A DNA stretch of 64,000 nucleotides, taken from Psychrobacter sp. LV10R520-6. GTDB taxonomy: Bacteria > Pseudomonadota > Gammaproteobacteria > Pseudomonadales > Moraxellaceae. The translations under genes and the position numbers were made by a program. Positions within the stretch are counted from its first letter, which is position 1; the number at the start of each line of letters is the position of its first letter. Positions 27,266-36,646 of this stretch are shown in pieces. The stretch is from positions 3,100,001 to 3,164,000 of the forward strand of contig NZ_LT900024.1 of NCBI RefSeq assembly GCF_900182925.1, given 5' to 3'. The notes under the pieces were generated by a model. That model saw nothing but the letters and a program-made list of their open reading frames with translations. It did no database searches and was not told the origin of the DNA.

Positions 27266-28540
27266 TTAAACAATATCTTCAAACTTGGTGACCAGCAGCT
27301 GAGTAATTTTAAGGTGATCTGTGGCAATAATTTCGAAGCGATAATTGGCATATTCGATTGTATCGGTTTTTTTAGGAATCTTACGCAGCATAAACATCAT
27401 AAAGCCACTAATAGTTTCGTAGTTTTGGCTATTCGGCAGGTTGACGATTCCCAACGAGCGAATGACGTCTTCAATCGGCGTCATACCGTCAATAAGCCAC
27501 GAGTTATCGGTACGTTGGACAATAGGCTGCTCCTCCAGCGTTACCAGTTCACCCATGACGATACTCATCACGTCCTTTAGGGTAATTACCCCAACGACCA
27601 GCGCATATTCATTAACGATGACCGCAAAGTCAGCGCCCGTAGACTTAAACATCTCTAATACCTCGAATAACGATAAGGTATTAGGAATAAACAGTGCCGG
27701 TTTTAATAGCGCTTTGTCTGTTAAGCAAACCTTTTGCTGCTCCAGCACTAAGGCCAAAAAACTACGCGACTCCACATAACCAATGATATGCTCTAAATCA
27801 TCATCATGACAGATCAAAAACTTATTATGTGGCTGCTCAATCATTACCTTGACTACTTCTTCAGTGCTAGCCTGAGTATCAAAGTAAACAATATGCTCGC
27901 GTGGATTCATTACAGAAGTTACCGTACGCTCTTGCATCTCAAAGATATTTTCAATCAAATGATGCTCTTGATGCTTAATGACGCCCGCTTCAGCACCAGC
28001 GTCCATAACCGCGTAAATATCTTCTGAAGTCATATCGTCGTTGCGTACGGTTGAGATGCCTGTTAGCTTAAATATAAAGTTCGCCGCGCCATTAAATACC
28101 CAGATAATAGGCTTTAAGACAAAAATTAAAAAGATCATCGGCCGTACTAATTTTACGGCAATAATCTCAGTGTTTGACATAGCAAGGCGTCTTGGCATCA
28201 AATCAGCAAACAAGGAAAATATGCTAGTGATTAGGACAAACGACACAACAGATGCTAACGCTTCGTTATTAAACAAAAGCCCCAAATAAGGACTGATTGC
28301 TGACTCACCTATAGCACCCGCTGAGATAGCTACGGCGTTCAGAACCACTTGTACAACAGTGATAAAGCTGCCGGGATGCTCTTGCATATTCAGGACGACA
28401 AGCGCCCGTACATCACCTTCTTTTGCTAAGATTTGCAGCTTAACTTTACGAGCAGCCGCGATTGCAATCTCAGCACCAGAAACGAAGGCACTTAGCGCAA
28501 TTAATAAAAGAATAAACACACTAGCAGTTAGCAAGCTCAT
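27266..28540 (-). CDS. CorC/HlyC-type CNNM domain membrane protein
   Basis: 424 residues: an N-terminal CNNM (DUF21) membrane domain with four hydrophobic segments (~1-170; FVSGAEIAIAAARK resembles the SGSEMA signature), a CBS pair (~205-335; DLEHIIGYVESR, VGVITLKDVMS), and a C-terminal CorC_HlyC domain (~345-424; GMTPIEDVIRSLG). Family members take part in magnesium or cobalt efflux; the exact ion is unknown here. The ATG has only a weak GAG upstream. Confidence 0.94.
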   Translation of the reverse strand: MSLLTASVFILLLIALSAFVSGAEIAIAAARKVKLQILAKEGDVRALVVLNMQEHPGSFITVVQVVLNAVAISAGAIGESAISPYLGLLFNNEALASVVSFVLITSIFSLFADLMPRRLAMSNTEIIAVKLVRPMIFLIFVLKPIIWVFNGAANFIFKLTGISTVRNDDMTSEDIYAVMDAGAEAGVIKHQEHHLIENIFEMQERTVTSVMNPREHIVYFDTQASTEEVVKVMIEQPHNKFLICHDDDLEHIIGYVESRSFLALVLEQQKVCLTDKALLKPALFIPNTLSLFEVLEMFKSTGADFAVIVNEYALVVGVITLKDVMSIVMGELVTLEEQPIVQRTDNSWLIDGMTPIEDVIRSLGIVNLPNSQNYETISGFMMFMLRKIPKKTDTIEYANYRFEIIATDHLKITQLLVTKFEDIV

Positions 28541-28767
28541 GAAGTACTCGAATAAAAACAGGTAGGATTAAACATAACAATAGACAGACAGAGTCTGTTA
28601 ACCAGTTGGAATAAATAGGAAGGGTTTTATATATAGATAATAAAAAAGCTGGGCAAGCACCCAGCTGATTATAAAACATGACGATTGTTTCTTGTAAAAA
28701 ACTAAAGCTATCTCAGTATTAAGGTCTCAATATGACAGACATAAAACGATAAAATAATGATGAGCCT

Positions 28768-30459
28768 TTAACCTTTAATTGACCATTTGTTAACCAACGG
28801 ATAACGGCGTTCACGACCAAAGGCTTTGTGACTAATCTTAGTACCAATGGGTGCCTGACTACGTTTGTATTCGCTATTATCGACCATAGTGATGATCTTG
28901 GCGATCACCTCCGCATCAAAACCCTTATCAATAATGTCTTGATAGCCCATATCTTCATCGATATATAATTTTAGAATACCGTCCAAGACCTCATAATCTG
29001 GTAGGCTGTCTTGGTCCTTTTGATCGGGACGCAGCTCAGCTGACGGTGGACGGGTTATAACGCGCTCAGGGATGACGGGCGTGTCCTCAAGGCGGTTGCG
29101 ATAGCTTGCCAAGTCATAGACTTGGGTCTTATAGACGTCTTTTAGCACATCAAAACCACCCGCCATATCGCCGTATAAGGTAGAGTAGCCAACGGCTAGC
29201 TCTGACTTGTTACCAGTGGTAATGACCAAATGCCCAAACTTATTAGACAATGCCATTAAGATGACGCCACGCGCGCGCGCTTGGATATTTTCTTCGGTAG
29301 TGTCTGCAGGCGACTTATTGAATAATGGCGCAAGCGTATGACGAATGCCTTCAACCGCATCAAAAATAGGGCAAACCGTATAAGAAACGTTTAAGCGACG
29401 GGCTTGGGCTTGCGCGTCTTCTAAACTGATTTTTGAAGTGTATTCGTACGGCATCATTACCGCATAGACCTTGTCTGCGCCCAGTGCATCGACCGCGATA
29501 CATAAGGTCAATGCCGAATCAATACCGCCAGACAGACCGATGATCACCCCGGTAAATCCTGAATTATTGACATAATCACGCAAGCCTACGACCAATGCTT
29601 GGTACATTTCTGACTCGCGGCTCAACGACAGTGGCGCTTTGACTTGAGTATTGAACTTGAAGGTGTTGACGTTTAAGCTGGCTAGCATAAGCTGATTCAT
29701 AAAGCGTGGCGCTTCATGAGCAATAGTGCCATCAGTTTGTACCGCCATCGAGCCACCATCAAACACTAGGTCATCTTGACCGCCAACGGCATTGACATAA
29801 ATAATCGGCAGCTTGTGCTCGCGACTGCGCTTGGCCAGCATAGTCTTGCGCGCGTCTTGTTTTTTTAATTCAAACGGCGAGGCATTTAGGCTGACAATAA
29901 GGTCGGCGCCTTGTTGTTTCAGCTCAGCAGTGAGGTTCTTTTCCCATAAATCTTCACAGATAAGTAGGCCAATGGTAATACCTTTATAGTCAAATAAAAC
30001 TTGATTGCGCCCTTTATCAAAGTAACGGCGCTCATCAAAGACCCCGTAGTTGGGTAAGAACTGTTTATGATAAAAGCCTTTTTGATGGCCATTATGTAGG
30101 ATGGCAGCGGAGTTAAACGTGCCATGATGGTCGACATGGGGATAGCCGACAATCATCACGATATCTTCAATATCACTTAAGGTAGATAGAGCACTTTTGA
30201 TGCGACCGGATAAACTAGGGCGCAACAGTAAGTCTTGTGGGGGATAGCCTAGTAACGCCAGCTCTGGAAAGATGATAACATCAGCACCTTGCTCGCGCGC
30301 TTGTAATGCTAGCGTGCGCATTTTTTCGGCATTGGTAGTGATATCACCGACCAAAAAGTGCGATTGGGCTAAGGCAAAAGTGACAGTATCTTGGGTCATA
30401 GTAGTCTTACTATCCTCATTCGAGGGAGTAAGGTTGGGGGTATCAGTGTCTTTTGACAT
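28768..30459 (-). CDS. nadE: Glutamine-dependent NAD+ synthetase
   Basis: Amidates nicotinate adenine dinucleotide to NAD+, using ammonia released from glutamine. 563 residues: an N-terminal nitrilase-like glutaminase domain with Glu66, Lys132 and Cys168 as the catalytic triad, then the synthetase domain with the P-loop SGGIDS (~310-315). The frame is open to 30504, but the Met at 30459 has AGGA at proper spacing. Monocistronic, with a long AT-rich region upstream. Confidence 0.97.
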   Translation of the reverse strand: MSKDTDTPNLTPSNEDSKTTMTQDTVTFALAQSHFLVGDITTNAEKMRTLALQAREQGADVIIFPELALLGYPPQDLLLRPSLSGRIKSALSTLSDIEDIVMIVGYPHVDHHGTFNSAAILHNGHQKGFYHKQFLPNYGVFDERRYFDKGRNQVLFDYKGITIGLLICEDLWEKNLTAELKQQGADLIVSLNASPFELKKQDARKTMLAKRSREHKLPIIYVNAVGGQDDLVFDGGSMAVQTDGTIAHEAPRFMNQLMLASLNVNTFKFNTQVKAPLSLSRESEMYQALVVGLRDYVNNSGFTGVIIGLSGGIDSALTLCIAVDALGADKVYAVMMPYEYTSKISLEDAQAQARRLNVSYTVCPIFDAVEGIRHTLAPLFNKSPADTTEENIQARARGVILMALSNKFGHLVITTGNKSELAVGYSTLYGDMAGGFDVLKDVYKTQVYDLASYRNRLEDTPVIPERVITRPPSAELRPDQKDQDSLPDYEVLDGILKLYIDEDMGYQDIIDKGFDAEVIAKIITMVDNSEYKRSQAPIGTKISHKAFGRERRYPLVNKWSIKG

Positions 30460-31347
30460 TGTTATTGTTCCTATCAATATATTGTTTAAAATTTGGTGGA
30501 GCATTATTAGTTTAAAATAGCGGGTAGTTCAAAATAGCCAGTTCAAAAGTATTAACTCAAAATAAAAATAGCTCAAAATGAATCCGAAATTATCCAAAAC
30601 ATTACTCTTAATTTTGAATCCGAATTCCGAATTCGCGTTATGAGTTTAAAACGTGGTGCAGGCGCTAATGTATCGCTCGTGGACAATACCCACATGCCTA
30701 AGGTATTAAACCCACATGCTTAAGGTATTAAGCATAGTTTAAAAAGTAGCCATTGAAATGGTTCAGTAGCTACCGAAGTTATTCTAAAGGTTATTGTTAG
30801 AAGTAGTTCCAAAAAAGTAGTCTTGAGAATATGTTAAGTACTAAAAACGTCGAAAATAGACCACGTAAAATTGACTTAACTCCATTTTAAAAACTTAAAA
30901 AGAGTTTCTTTAGTATAACATTAATTGTTCGCCCTACGAGAACGCAGCAGTGATTTACCCTGACCGGTGCCTGCTCATAGCGTTTGGGTAAAAGGGGGCT
31001 TAACGGCTATCGTTTTTAGAGCCTAAGTTTTGGGCGTTAAAGTTAGCGTTCAGTTAGACGCCACAAAGAAAATTGTAAGTAAAAATTACAACATATCATT
31101 ATTTATTTGTTATACCTTACTGCATAATAGGGAGTTATGTAAAAAGGAATGGCAGTCATTTTGAGTCACGTGATTTTTCATGCCTTTTTATACAGAAATA
31201 TTTTGTCCTTGTCCTTATACTTATTATTAACTACTATCGTCAATGGATACCGCTTATGGATATGGTCCATAGGCTGATGTTCGCATATTCATAAATTTTG
31301 CAGTAAAAGCGCGCTAGGTTTTGCTGTTCGTTGTTGGTTTATACGCT
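30460..31347. other. Long intergenic region upstream of nadE and the AI-2E family gene
   Basis: About 890 bases without a credible gene. It contains short AT-rich repeats (TTCAAAA and CTCAAAA words, 30520-30600), a 21/22-bp direct repeat at 30688-30730, and a locally GC-richer patch (about 30930-31060) with TTTACCC (30954-30960) and GGGTAAA (30986-30992) able to pair. I cannot assign a function. Confidence 0.5.
30688..30730 (+). repeat. Two-copy 21/22-bp tandem repeat
   Basis: ACCCACATGCCTAAGGTATT is followed immediately by a second copy that differs by one C/T. Non-coding. Confidence 0.85.
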
Positions 31348-32484
31348 ATGATTGAAAACTGGACAAAAGAATTTATTATTCAGCGCTTGCTGGCCATTAC
31401 TTTGTTAGTGGTGCTGTTTATATTGTGCTTTCAAGTGGTACAGTTCTTCATTGTGCCGGCATTGTGGGCGGCGATTTTAGCCTATGTGACTTTTCCGGTT
31501 TATAAGTTTTTTCATGAGAAAGTAAGGCTTAGCTCGGATTTTAGCGCATCTATTATGACAGTGAGCATCTCTTTAATGATTGGCGTGCCGCTAGTCATTG
31601 GTATATTTATTTTGCAGCAAGAAGCGCTGAGCATCATCAGCAACTTGATTTATCGGATTAGAGTGGGCTACGTAGATGTGCCTGATTCTATTAAAGACCT
31701 TCCTATTCTTGGTCAGCAAGTCAAAGATATTCTGTGGAGAATCAATAAAAATCCTGAAGGCACGCTGGAAGCGTTTCGTCTTTGGGTACAATCGCATTTG
31801 TACTATGGCAAAGTGGCGCTTGATGTGGTGTTTAGCAGTTTTGCCAAGCTTGGTATGGCATTGATGACCCTGTTTTTCTTTTATCGTGATGGTACCAGTC
31901 TCGTACGTCAAATTCGCCAAGCATTGCGCAATATCATTGGCAATCGTATTGATGGTTATATTGACTCTGTAGGTACGACCACGCGCGCTGTGGTATATGG
32001 CATTGGCCTGACCGCATTGGCACAGGCAATACTTGCGGGTATTGGCTATTATTTCTCAGGGTCGCCAAGTCCGATTCTATTGACTATTCTAACCTTTGTG
32101 GTGGCGCTGATACCGTTTGGTACGCCATTTGCATGGGGTGCGGTGTCGATTTGGTTGTTAAGCCAAGGACATACCGCAGAAGGTATTGGCTTGGCCCTCT
32201 GGGGCGTGCTGGTGATAAGCTGGGTCGACAATCTAATTCGTCCTATCGTTATTAGCGGTGCTACCAAAATTCCTTTTATCATTATTTTTATCGGTGTTTT
32301 AGGCGGTTTAACTGCCTTTGGTTTTGTCGGTTTATTTATCGGCCCCGTTGTACTGGCCATTGGACTTGCGGTATGGCGCGAGTGGATATCTCAACATAAA
32401 AATGAAATCTTCGCGCCACAAGAAATAGTTTTAAACGACAATCAGAACCCGCTGTCTGTTGATGAGCGTACTGAAAACAACTGA
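31348..32484 (+). CDS. AI-2E family (PerM/YdiK-like) transporter
   Basis: 379 residues with about eight hydrophobic segments in the family's pattern: two near the N-terminus, a large amphipathic domain (~100-160), then five or so to the end, including the conserved FGTPFAWGAV and WVDNLIRPIVI segments. The E. coli relative is YdiK. Members export small molecules or act in sodium/proton exchange, and the substrate cannot be told. The frame begins at a TTG (31321), but ATG at 31348 gives the family-typical MIENWTKE start. pdxB follows 32 bases later on the same strand, so they may be co-transcribed. Confidence 0.92.
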   Translation: MIENWTKEFIIQRLLAITLLVVLFILCFQVVQFFIVPALWAAILAYVTFPVYKFFHEKVRLSSDFSASIMTVSISLMIGVPLVIGIFILQQEALSIISNLIYRIRVGYVDVPDSIKDLPILGQQVKDILWRINKNPEGTLEAFRLWVQSHLYYGKVALDVVFSSFAKLGMALMTLFFFYRDGTSLVRQIRQALRNIIGNRIDGYIDSVGTTTRAVVYGIGLTALAQAILAGIGYYFSGSPSPILLTILTFVVALIPFGTPFAWGAVSIWLLSQGHTAEGIGLALWGVLVISWVDNLIRPIVISGATKIPFIIIFIGVLGGLTAFGFVGLFIGPVVLAIGLAVWREWISQHKNEIFAPQEIVLNDNQNPLSVDERTENN

Positions 32485-32516
32485 TAGTAAAAATTCATCA
32501 ATAGAGGCGCTCAACG

Positions 32517-33689
32517 ATGCCTAACACTATTCCTTCTCGTGTTATTAATCCTGGCGGTATGAACACTAACGTAAAAGCTAAAACTGCCCAGACCCTTACC
32601 ATTATCGCTGATAGTAATATCGCCAGCCTTGATGCGTTCTTTAATCCGCAAACGCTGGGAAAAGGGGCCGAGCAGACGGTAAATGTTGTTACTGTGGCAG
32701 GACGGGATATCAATGCGCAACTGCTCGCAGACACCCAGCCCGATGTGCTATTAATACGATCTGTGACACCGATAAATGAGCGATTATTGATAGATAATCA
32801 TAGCGTGAAGTTCATCGGTTCTGCGACTATTGGTACTGACCACGTTGATGAGGCTTATTTGGCTGAGCGCAATATTACCTTCGCCAATGCCGCTGGCTGT
32901 AGCAAGCATTCGGTGGCGCAATATGTGCTGACTGCTATCTTAACTCTACGTCCGCAATATTGGCAGCAGCCAATGACCCCATTAACATTGGGCATCATTG
33001 GTCTTGGCAATATTGGTAGCACGCTGGCACACTATGCAACTGATTTGGGCTGGCAAGTGCTCGGTTATGATCCGTTATTACCTGAATCAACGTTTAACAA
33101 CGCCAGCTTCGCTCAGGTACTGAGCCAAAGTGATGTGGTAAGTTTGCATGTGCCGCTAACGGATGCAGAAGGCATTAAAAGCAGCAACTATCCAACACAG
33201 CATTTGATTGATGCGGCTGTTCTTGAGGCGCTGCCAGTAGATACTTTACTAATTAATAGCGCGCGCGGACCCGTGATTAAGGCCGATGACCTCGAGGCGG
33301 ATATTGACCGTACAGGACGGCAGGTCGTGCTTGATGTGTTTGAACATGAGCCACAGATTACTGAGCGTTTGTTGTCGAAGCTGGCTATCGCCACCCCGCA
33401 TATCGCTGGCTACACCTTAGAAGGTAAGCTACGCGGCACGCAAATAATCTATGACGCGTTATGTGAAAAATTTACCGTGATCCCTGCTCAGTCCATGCAT
33501 AAACTGCTACCAGTCAATATGTTCTTATGGTCCGAGCTAAAAGCGCATCCTGACAGACTTATTAAGTTTTATGACATTATGCAAGACGATGCGTTATTAC
33601 GGAGCAAGGTAGCCGACGGCCAAGTTAACGGGGCCAATTTTGACCAGCTTAGACGGGATTATCACTTGCGCCGTGAATGGCAGTTCTAA
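32517..33689 (+). CDS. pdxB: Erythronate-4-phosphate dehydrogenase
   Basis: Second step of the DXP-dependent pyridoxal-5'-phosphate pathway. 390 residues of the D-2-hydroxyacid dehydrogenase fold: catalytic domain, Rossmann domain with GLGNIG (162-167), the Arg of NSARGPV and the His of ATPHIAGYTLEGK, then the PdxB-specific C-terminal dimerisation domain. RBS AGAGG about 9 bases upstream; Met15 is a less supported alternative. Together with yggS it places two vitamin-B6 functions in this region, though not in one operon. Confidence 0.96.
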   Translation: MPNTIPSRVINPGGMNTNVKAKTAQTLTIIADSNIASLDAFFNPQTLGKGAEQTVNVVTVAGRDINAQLLADTQPDVLLIRSVTPINERLLIDNHSVKFIGSATIGTDHVDEAYLAERNITFANAAGCSKHSVAQYVLTAILTLRPQYWQQPMTPLTLGIIGLGNIGSTLAHYATDLGWQVLGYDPLLPESTFNNASFAQVLSQSDVVSLHVPLTDAEGIKSSNYPTQHLIDAAVLEALPVDTLLINSARGPVIKADDLEADIDRTGRQVVLDVFEHEPQITERLLSKLAIATPHIAGYTLEGKLRGTQIIYDALCEKFTVIPAQSMHKLLPVNMFLWSELKAHPDRLIKFYDIMQDDALLRSKVADGQVNGANFDQLRRDYHLRREWQF

Positions 33690-33852
33690 ATAACCTCTAT
33701 AAGTTAAATAACCTCTATAAACAGTCCCTATAAACTTTGATCGATTTTAAAATCTTCACGGTTTTAAAGAACATCGCAAATAAGTATGGGTATTACCCAA
33801 GAAACCCCTACCTCTTAGGTAGTGGGTAGTTCATGAACAGTAGTAAACAACG

Positions 33853-34860
33853 ATGACCTTAGACAGTAAGCAAACCTTAATGCCCACGCCATCATACGCG
33901 CCAACGATGACTCTGACTATGGCGCGTAAGCGCGCAAAAATACTGCACGATATTCGGCAGTTTTTTATAGCACGCCAAGTGCTTGAGGTACAAACGCCGT
34001 TACTATCGCAGGCCGGCAATACCGATACCTTTCTACAATCAGTCACTGCTCACGTCACCTATCAAGACCAACAACGCTCCTATTATCTGCATACTTCACC
34101 TGAGTTTGCGATGAAGCGTTTACTTGCCAGTTGGCAGGTGGCTATTTATCAGATTTGTCCGGTTTTTCGTGATAACGAGATAGGGACACGGCATAATATT
34201 GAGTTCACCATGCTTGAGTGGTATCAGCCGTACTCTAGCTTAAATGACCTTGCTGCCGAGCTTGGTGAGCTGTTATCAGTGCTGTACGGCTATCCAATAG
34301 TGATGAATCATTACCGCTATGTTGACGCGTTTATGGACTTTGTCGGTATTCACCCCCTAACGGCCAGCATCGACGCGCTACAAGCGGTCGCAGAAGACAA
34401 AGGTTTAACAGGCTTTGATTTTAATAATAAAGAAGACAGTCGCCAAAGCTGGCTGGATTTATTGTTCAGTCATGCGGTAGAACCAAACCTAGGGCATGAT
34501 TTGCCCACATTAATTATCGAATATCCACCTGCGACCGCCGCATTAGCAAAAACCGCTCTCGATAGGGACGGTAATATGGTCGCTAAGCGCTTTGAGTTAT
34601 ATATCAACGGTATTGAGCTTGCTAACGCTTATGATGAATTAGCGGATGGCACAGCACTGAGACAACGTTTTGAGCAAGACAATCAATTGCGCCGTCGTCA
34701 TAACTTACCGCCGGTCCCCATTGATGAGCATTTGCTAGCCGCTTGCGATGATTTGCCACCATGTAGCGGCATTGCTGTTGGTATCGACAGACTATTGATG
34801 GTGCTAACGGGAGCAACTTGCCTACAAGAAGTAATCCCTTTCCCTAGTGGTTTGGCATAA
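33853..34860 (+). CDS. epmA: Elongation factor P–(R)-beta-lysine ligase EpmA (GenX/PoxA)
   Basis: Attaches beta-lysine to a lysine of EF-P, which relieves ribosome stalling at polyproline. 335 residues, a free-standing class II lysyl-tRNA-synthetase-like catalytic domain without the anticodon-binding part: motif 2 VFRDNEIGTRHNIEFTMLEWY (34159-34221) and motif 3 GIAVGIDRLLMVL. The partner EpmB and EF-P are not in the window. The start ATG has no strong Shine-Dalgarno. Confidence 0.97.
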   Translation: MTLDSKQTLMPTPSYAPTMTLTMARKRAKILHDIRQFFIARQVLEVQTPLLSQAGNTDTFLQSVTAHVTYQDQQRSYYLHTSPEFAMKRLLASWQVAIYQICPVFRDNEIGTRHNIEFTMLEWYQPYSSLNDLAAELGELLSVLYGYPIVMNHYRYVDAFMDFVGIHPLTASIDALQAVAEDKGLTGFDFNNKEDSRQSWLDLLFSHAVEPNLGHDLPTLIIEYPPATAALAKTALDRDGNMVAKRFELYINGIELANAYDELADGTALRQRFEQDNQLRRRHNLPPVPIDEHLLAACDDLPPCSGIAVGIDRLLMVLTGATCLQEVIPFPSGLA

Positions 34861-34930
34861 GGCGCTTATAAGCTTTAGCACACGAATAGCCTCAATTCAT
34901 ATACGCCAACAACAAACATACCGACAATAA

Positions 34931-35001
34931 AAAACATGTCATCAATCGACCCATTCTAGATACTGTTTCTAGAAGCTATGAGCCAATTGGTGACATGTTT
35001 T
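34931..35001. terminator. Nested hairpin between epmA and the SDR-type gene
   Basis: The outer arms (AAAACATGTCATCAAT and its near-complement, 34931-34946/34986-35001) enclose an inner hairpin, TTCTAGA/TTCTAGAA. It lies between two convergent genes and may act as a terminator in both directions, although the T-tracts are short. Confidence 0.5.
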
Positions 35002-35043
35002 GAAGGTTGTTACTTTAATATTTGCTAATGGTTAACAGATTCG

Positions 35044-35682
35044 TTATAAACTTGCGATAGCTTCATTTATTGGCGTATCACCATTCTGCATGCTAAAGAC
35101 CTTTTTGCTCGCACTGTCATCATTTAACACCGCTACTAGCGTAGCAGCGACATCTTCGATGGCATTCTCGCCAGCATCAGTACCATTGACTGTAATTTTA
35201 CCGGTACCGGCACGTTCTTTTAGGGCAGCGGCTTGAACGATAGTGTAATCAAGGGTGCTGTCGTTGACTAACCATTGGTCAGCGTAATGTTTGGCGATGT
35301 AATATTCTTTTAAATTTTCAATCGCAGAGCTTGTCCATTTGCTAGTGTCCAATGAAAACACCGTGCTGAGCATGATATAGCGCTTGATACCTTTGTCCTG
35401 TGCCGCTTGCATGGTTTTCACTGCACCGTGTAAATCTACTTCTAATAAGTCTTTATTTCCAGAACCTGCTACAAAGTATATTGCTTCAACATCATCATCA
35501 ATTTGATTTTGAATGTCGTCTTTATTTGCTAATAGATCTAAATCCAATTGTGAGTAATTATCCGCATCGAATAATTTCTTTTTGTCGCGTGTGGTGCCGA
35601 TTACTTGATGCTTATCGGTTAATAGTTGCTTAACCAAATCACTACCCACTCGACCGCTTGCGCCAATCACTAAAATTTTCAT
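35044..35682 (-). CDS. NAD(P)-binding SDR/NmrA-like oxidoreductase
   Basis: 212 residues, a single Rossmann fold of the atypical SDR group related to YwnB/YesF and NmrA-type proteins. The glycine-rich motif GASGRVG (7-13) is intact, with an Arg (TTRDKKK) after the second strand suggesting NADP(H) preference. A YIAKHYADQWL segment replaces the canonical YxxxK region. The substrate is unknown; relatives are often stress-induced. RBS AGGAAAGA. Monocistronic on the minus strand, with MITE copy C upstream. Confidence 0.92.
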   Translation of the reverse strand: MKILVIGASGRVGSDLVKQLLTDKHQVIGTTRDKKKLFDADNYSQLDLDLLANKDDIQNQIDDDVEAIYFVAGSGNKDLLEVDLHGAVKTMQAAQDKGIKRYIMLSTVFSLDTSKWTSSAIENLKEYYIAKHYADQWLVNDSTLDYTIVQAAALKERAGTGKITVNGTDAGENAIEDVAATLVAVLNDDSASKKVFSMQNGDTPINEAIASL

Positions 35683-36193
35683 AATCTTTCCTATTATTTA
35701 TAATGGATTTATTGTTCTAAATATTTACCATTAAGCGCCATATATGAAAAATACTACATGACAGTTATCGTTATAAAATTCTTAACGGTAAAAGCTGAAT
35801 ACACAGTAACAAATGCAAAGCACTTACTTCGTTATGAAGCGTGCCTATTGCATGATGTTTAGTTGCAGAATGTATAGGGTTTGCAGTAAGGAAAAGAATT
35901 TAATCTTACTATTTATTGAGACAGTAATAGAATAGCGAGAGATATAATAAAAGCGGTATAGGTAAAAAACGGTTATTAGCTTATTCATACTATAGTTGAG
36001 CCACTTTAAAACGAACACAGTATGGCTGGGAGAAATTTTCGAAGCCTCTGGAGTGACGCAGTCACACAGCAAGCTAGAAAAATTTCTGCCAGTTATACGA
36101 AACCATGTTTGTATCTATTTTATTTGGTACTGACTATACTAAATTTATTCCATCCGTTTAAGCTATTTATACATTAGGCTGTTTGCATATAAA
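35683..36193. other. Intergenic region with MITE copy C
   Basis: About 510 bases between two minus-strand genes. The only recognisable structure is the palindromic element at 35992-36138; the part next to the SDR-type gene should contain its promoter. No credible ORF. Confidence 0.6.
35992..36138 (-). mobile_element. MITE-like palindromic element, copy C
   Basis: A 147-bp element in the opposite orientation to copies A and B. It has both TATAGT termini (TATAGTTGAGCC and, complemented, TATAGTCAGTACC) and the perfect central hairpin GTGACGCAGTCAC. It sits 55 bases downstream of the yaiI stop. Confidence 0.87.
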
Positions 36194-36646
36194 TTAGCCA
36201 CGAACGAGACTATTAAGCCCATCAGCAAAAGCTTTTTTATCGCGGTCGCCATAGGGTTTTTGGCCGCTCATTTGTTGCAACTCTAACACTCCAGTACCAC
36301 GCATGGTATCCATAAAATCGCGCATATTCAGCTTTTGCTTGATGTTGTTTTTATCATAAATGACTCCGCGCGTGGTTAGGACCTTGCCGCCTTTATCAAG
36401 AATATCGTTGGCCAATGGAATGTCACTAGTGATGGCCAAATCGCCTGCTTGTATGTGCTCAACGATATAATCATCGGCTTTGTCGAACCCTTGTGGCACT
36501 ACTGTCATCGTTATCAATGGCGATTTGCGCAGCTTAATCGGCTGATTGGCGACGAATATTGCCATCGTTTCTGTGCGTTCAGCAGTTTTGATAATCAACT
36601 CTTTGGCAACCAGCGGCACTGCATCGCCATCCACCCAAATCTGCAT
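36194..36646 (-). CDS. yaiI: YaiI/YqxD family protein (DUF188)
   Basis: 150 residues, a conserved single-domain protein of the YaiI family (PIN-like fold is predicted for the family; activity unproven). The signature N-terminus MQIWVDGDAVP and later TSDIPLAND and LTTRG segments are present. Its ATG overlaps the purK stop by one base (TAATG), so it should be translated by coupling to purK. The association with purine genes is therefore physical here, though no functional link is known. Confidence 0.94.
   Translation of the reverse strand: MQIWVDGDAVPLVAKELIIKTAERTETMAIFVANQPIKLRKSPLITMTVVPQGFDKADDYIVEHIQAGDLAITSDIPLANDILDKGGKVLTTRGVIYDKNNIKQKLNMRDFMDTMRGTGVLELQQMSGQKPYGDRDKKAFADGLNSLVRG

Noticed and set aside
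30930..31010. Possible tRNA in the GC-richer patch upstream of the AI-2E gene
   Set aside because: No T-arm GTTCRA consensus paired in position, no acceptor stem and no cloverleaf could be formed.
35845..36072. 75-codon minus-strand ORF upstream of the SDR-type gene
   Set aside because: It overlaps MITE copy C and lacks a start signal and family features.
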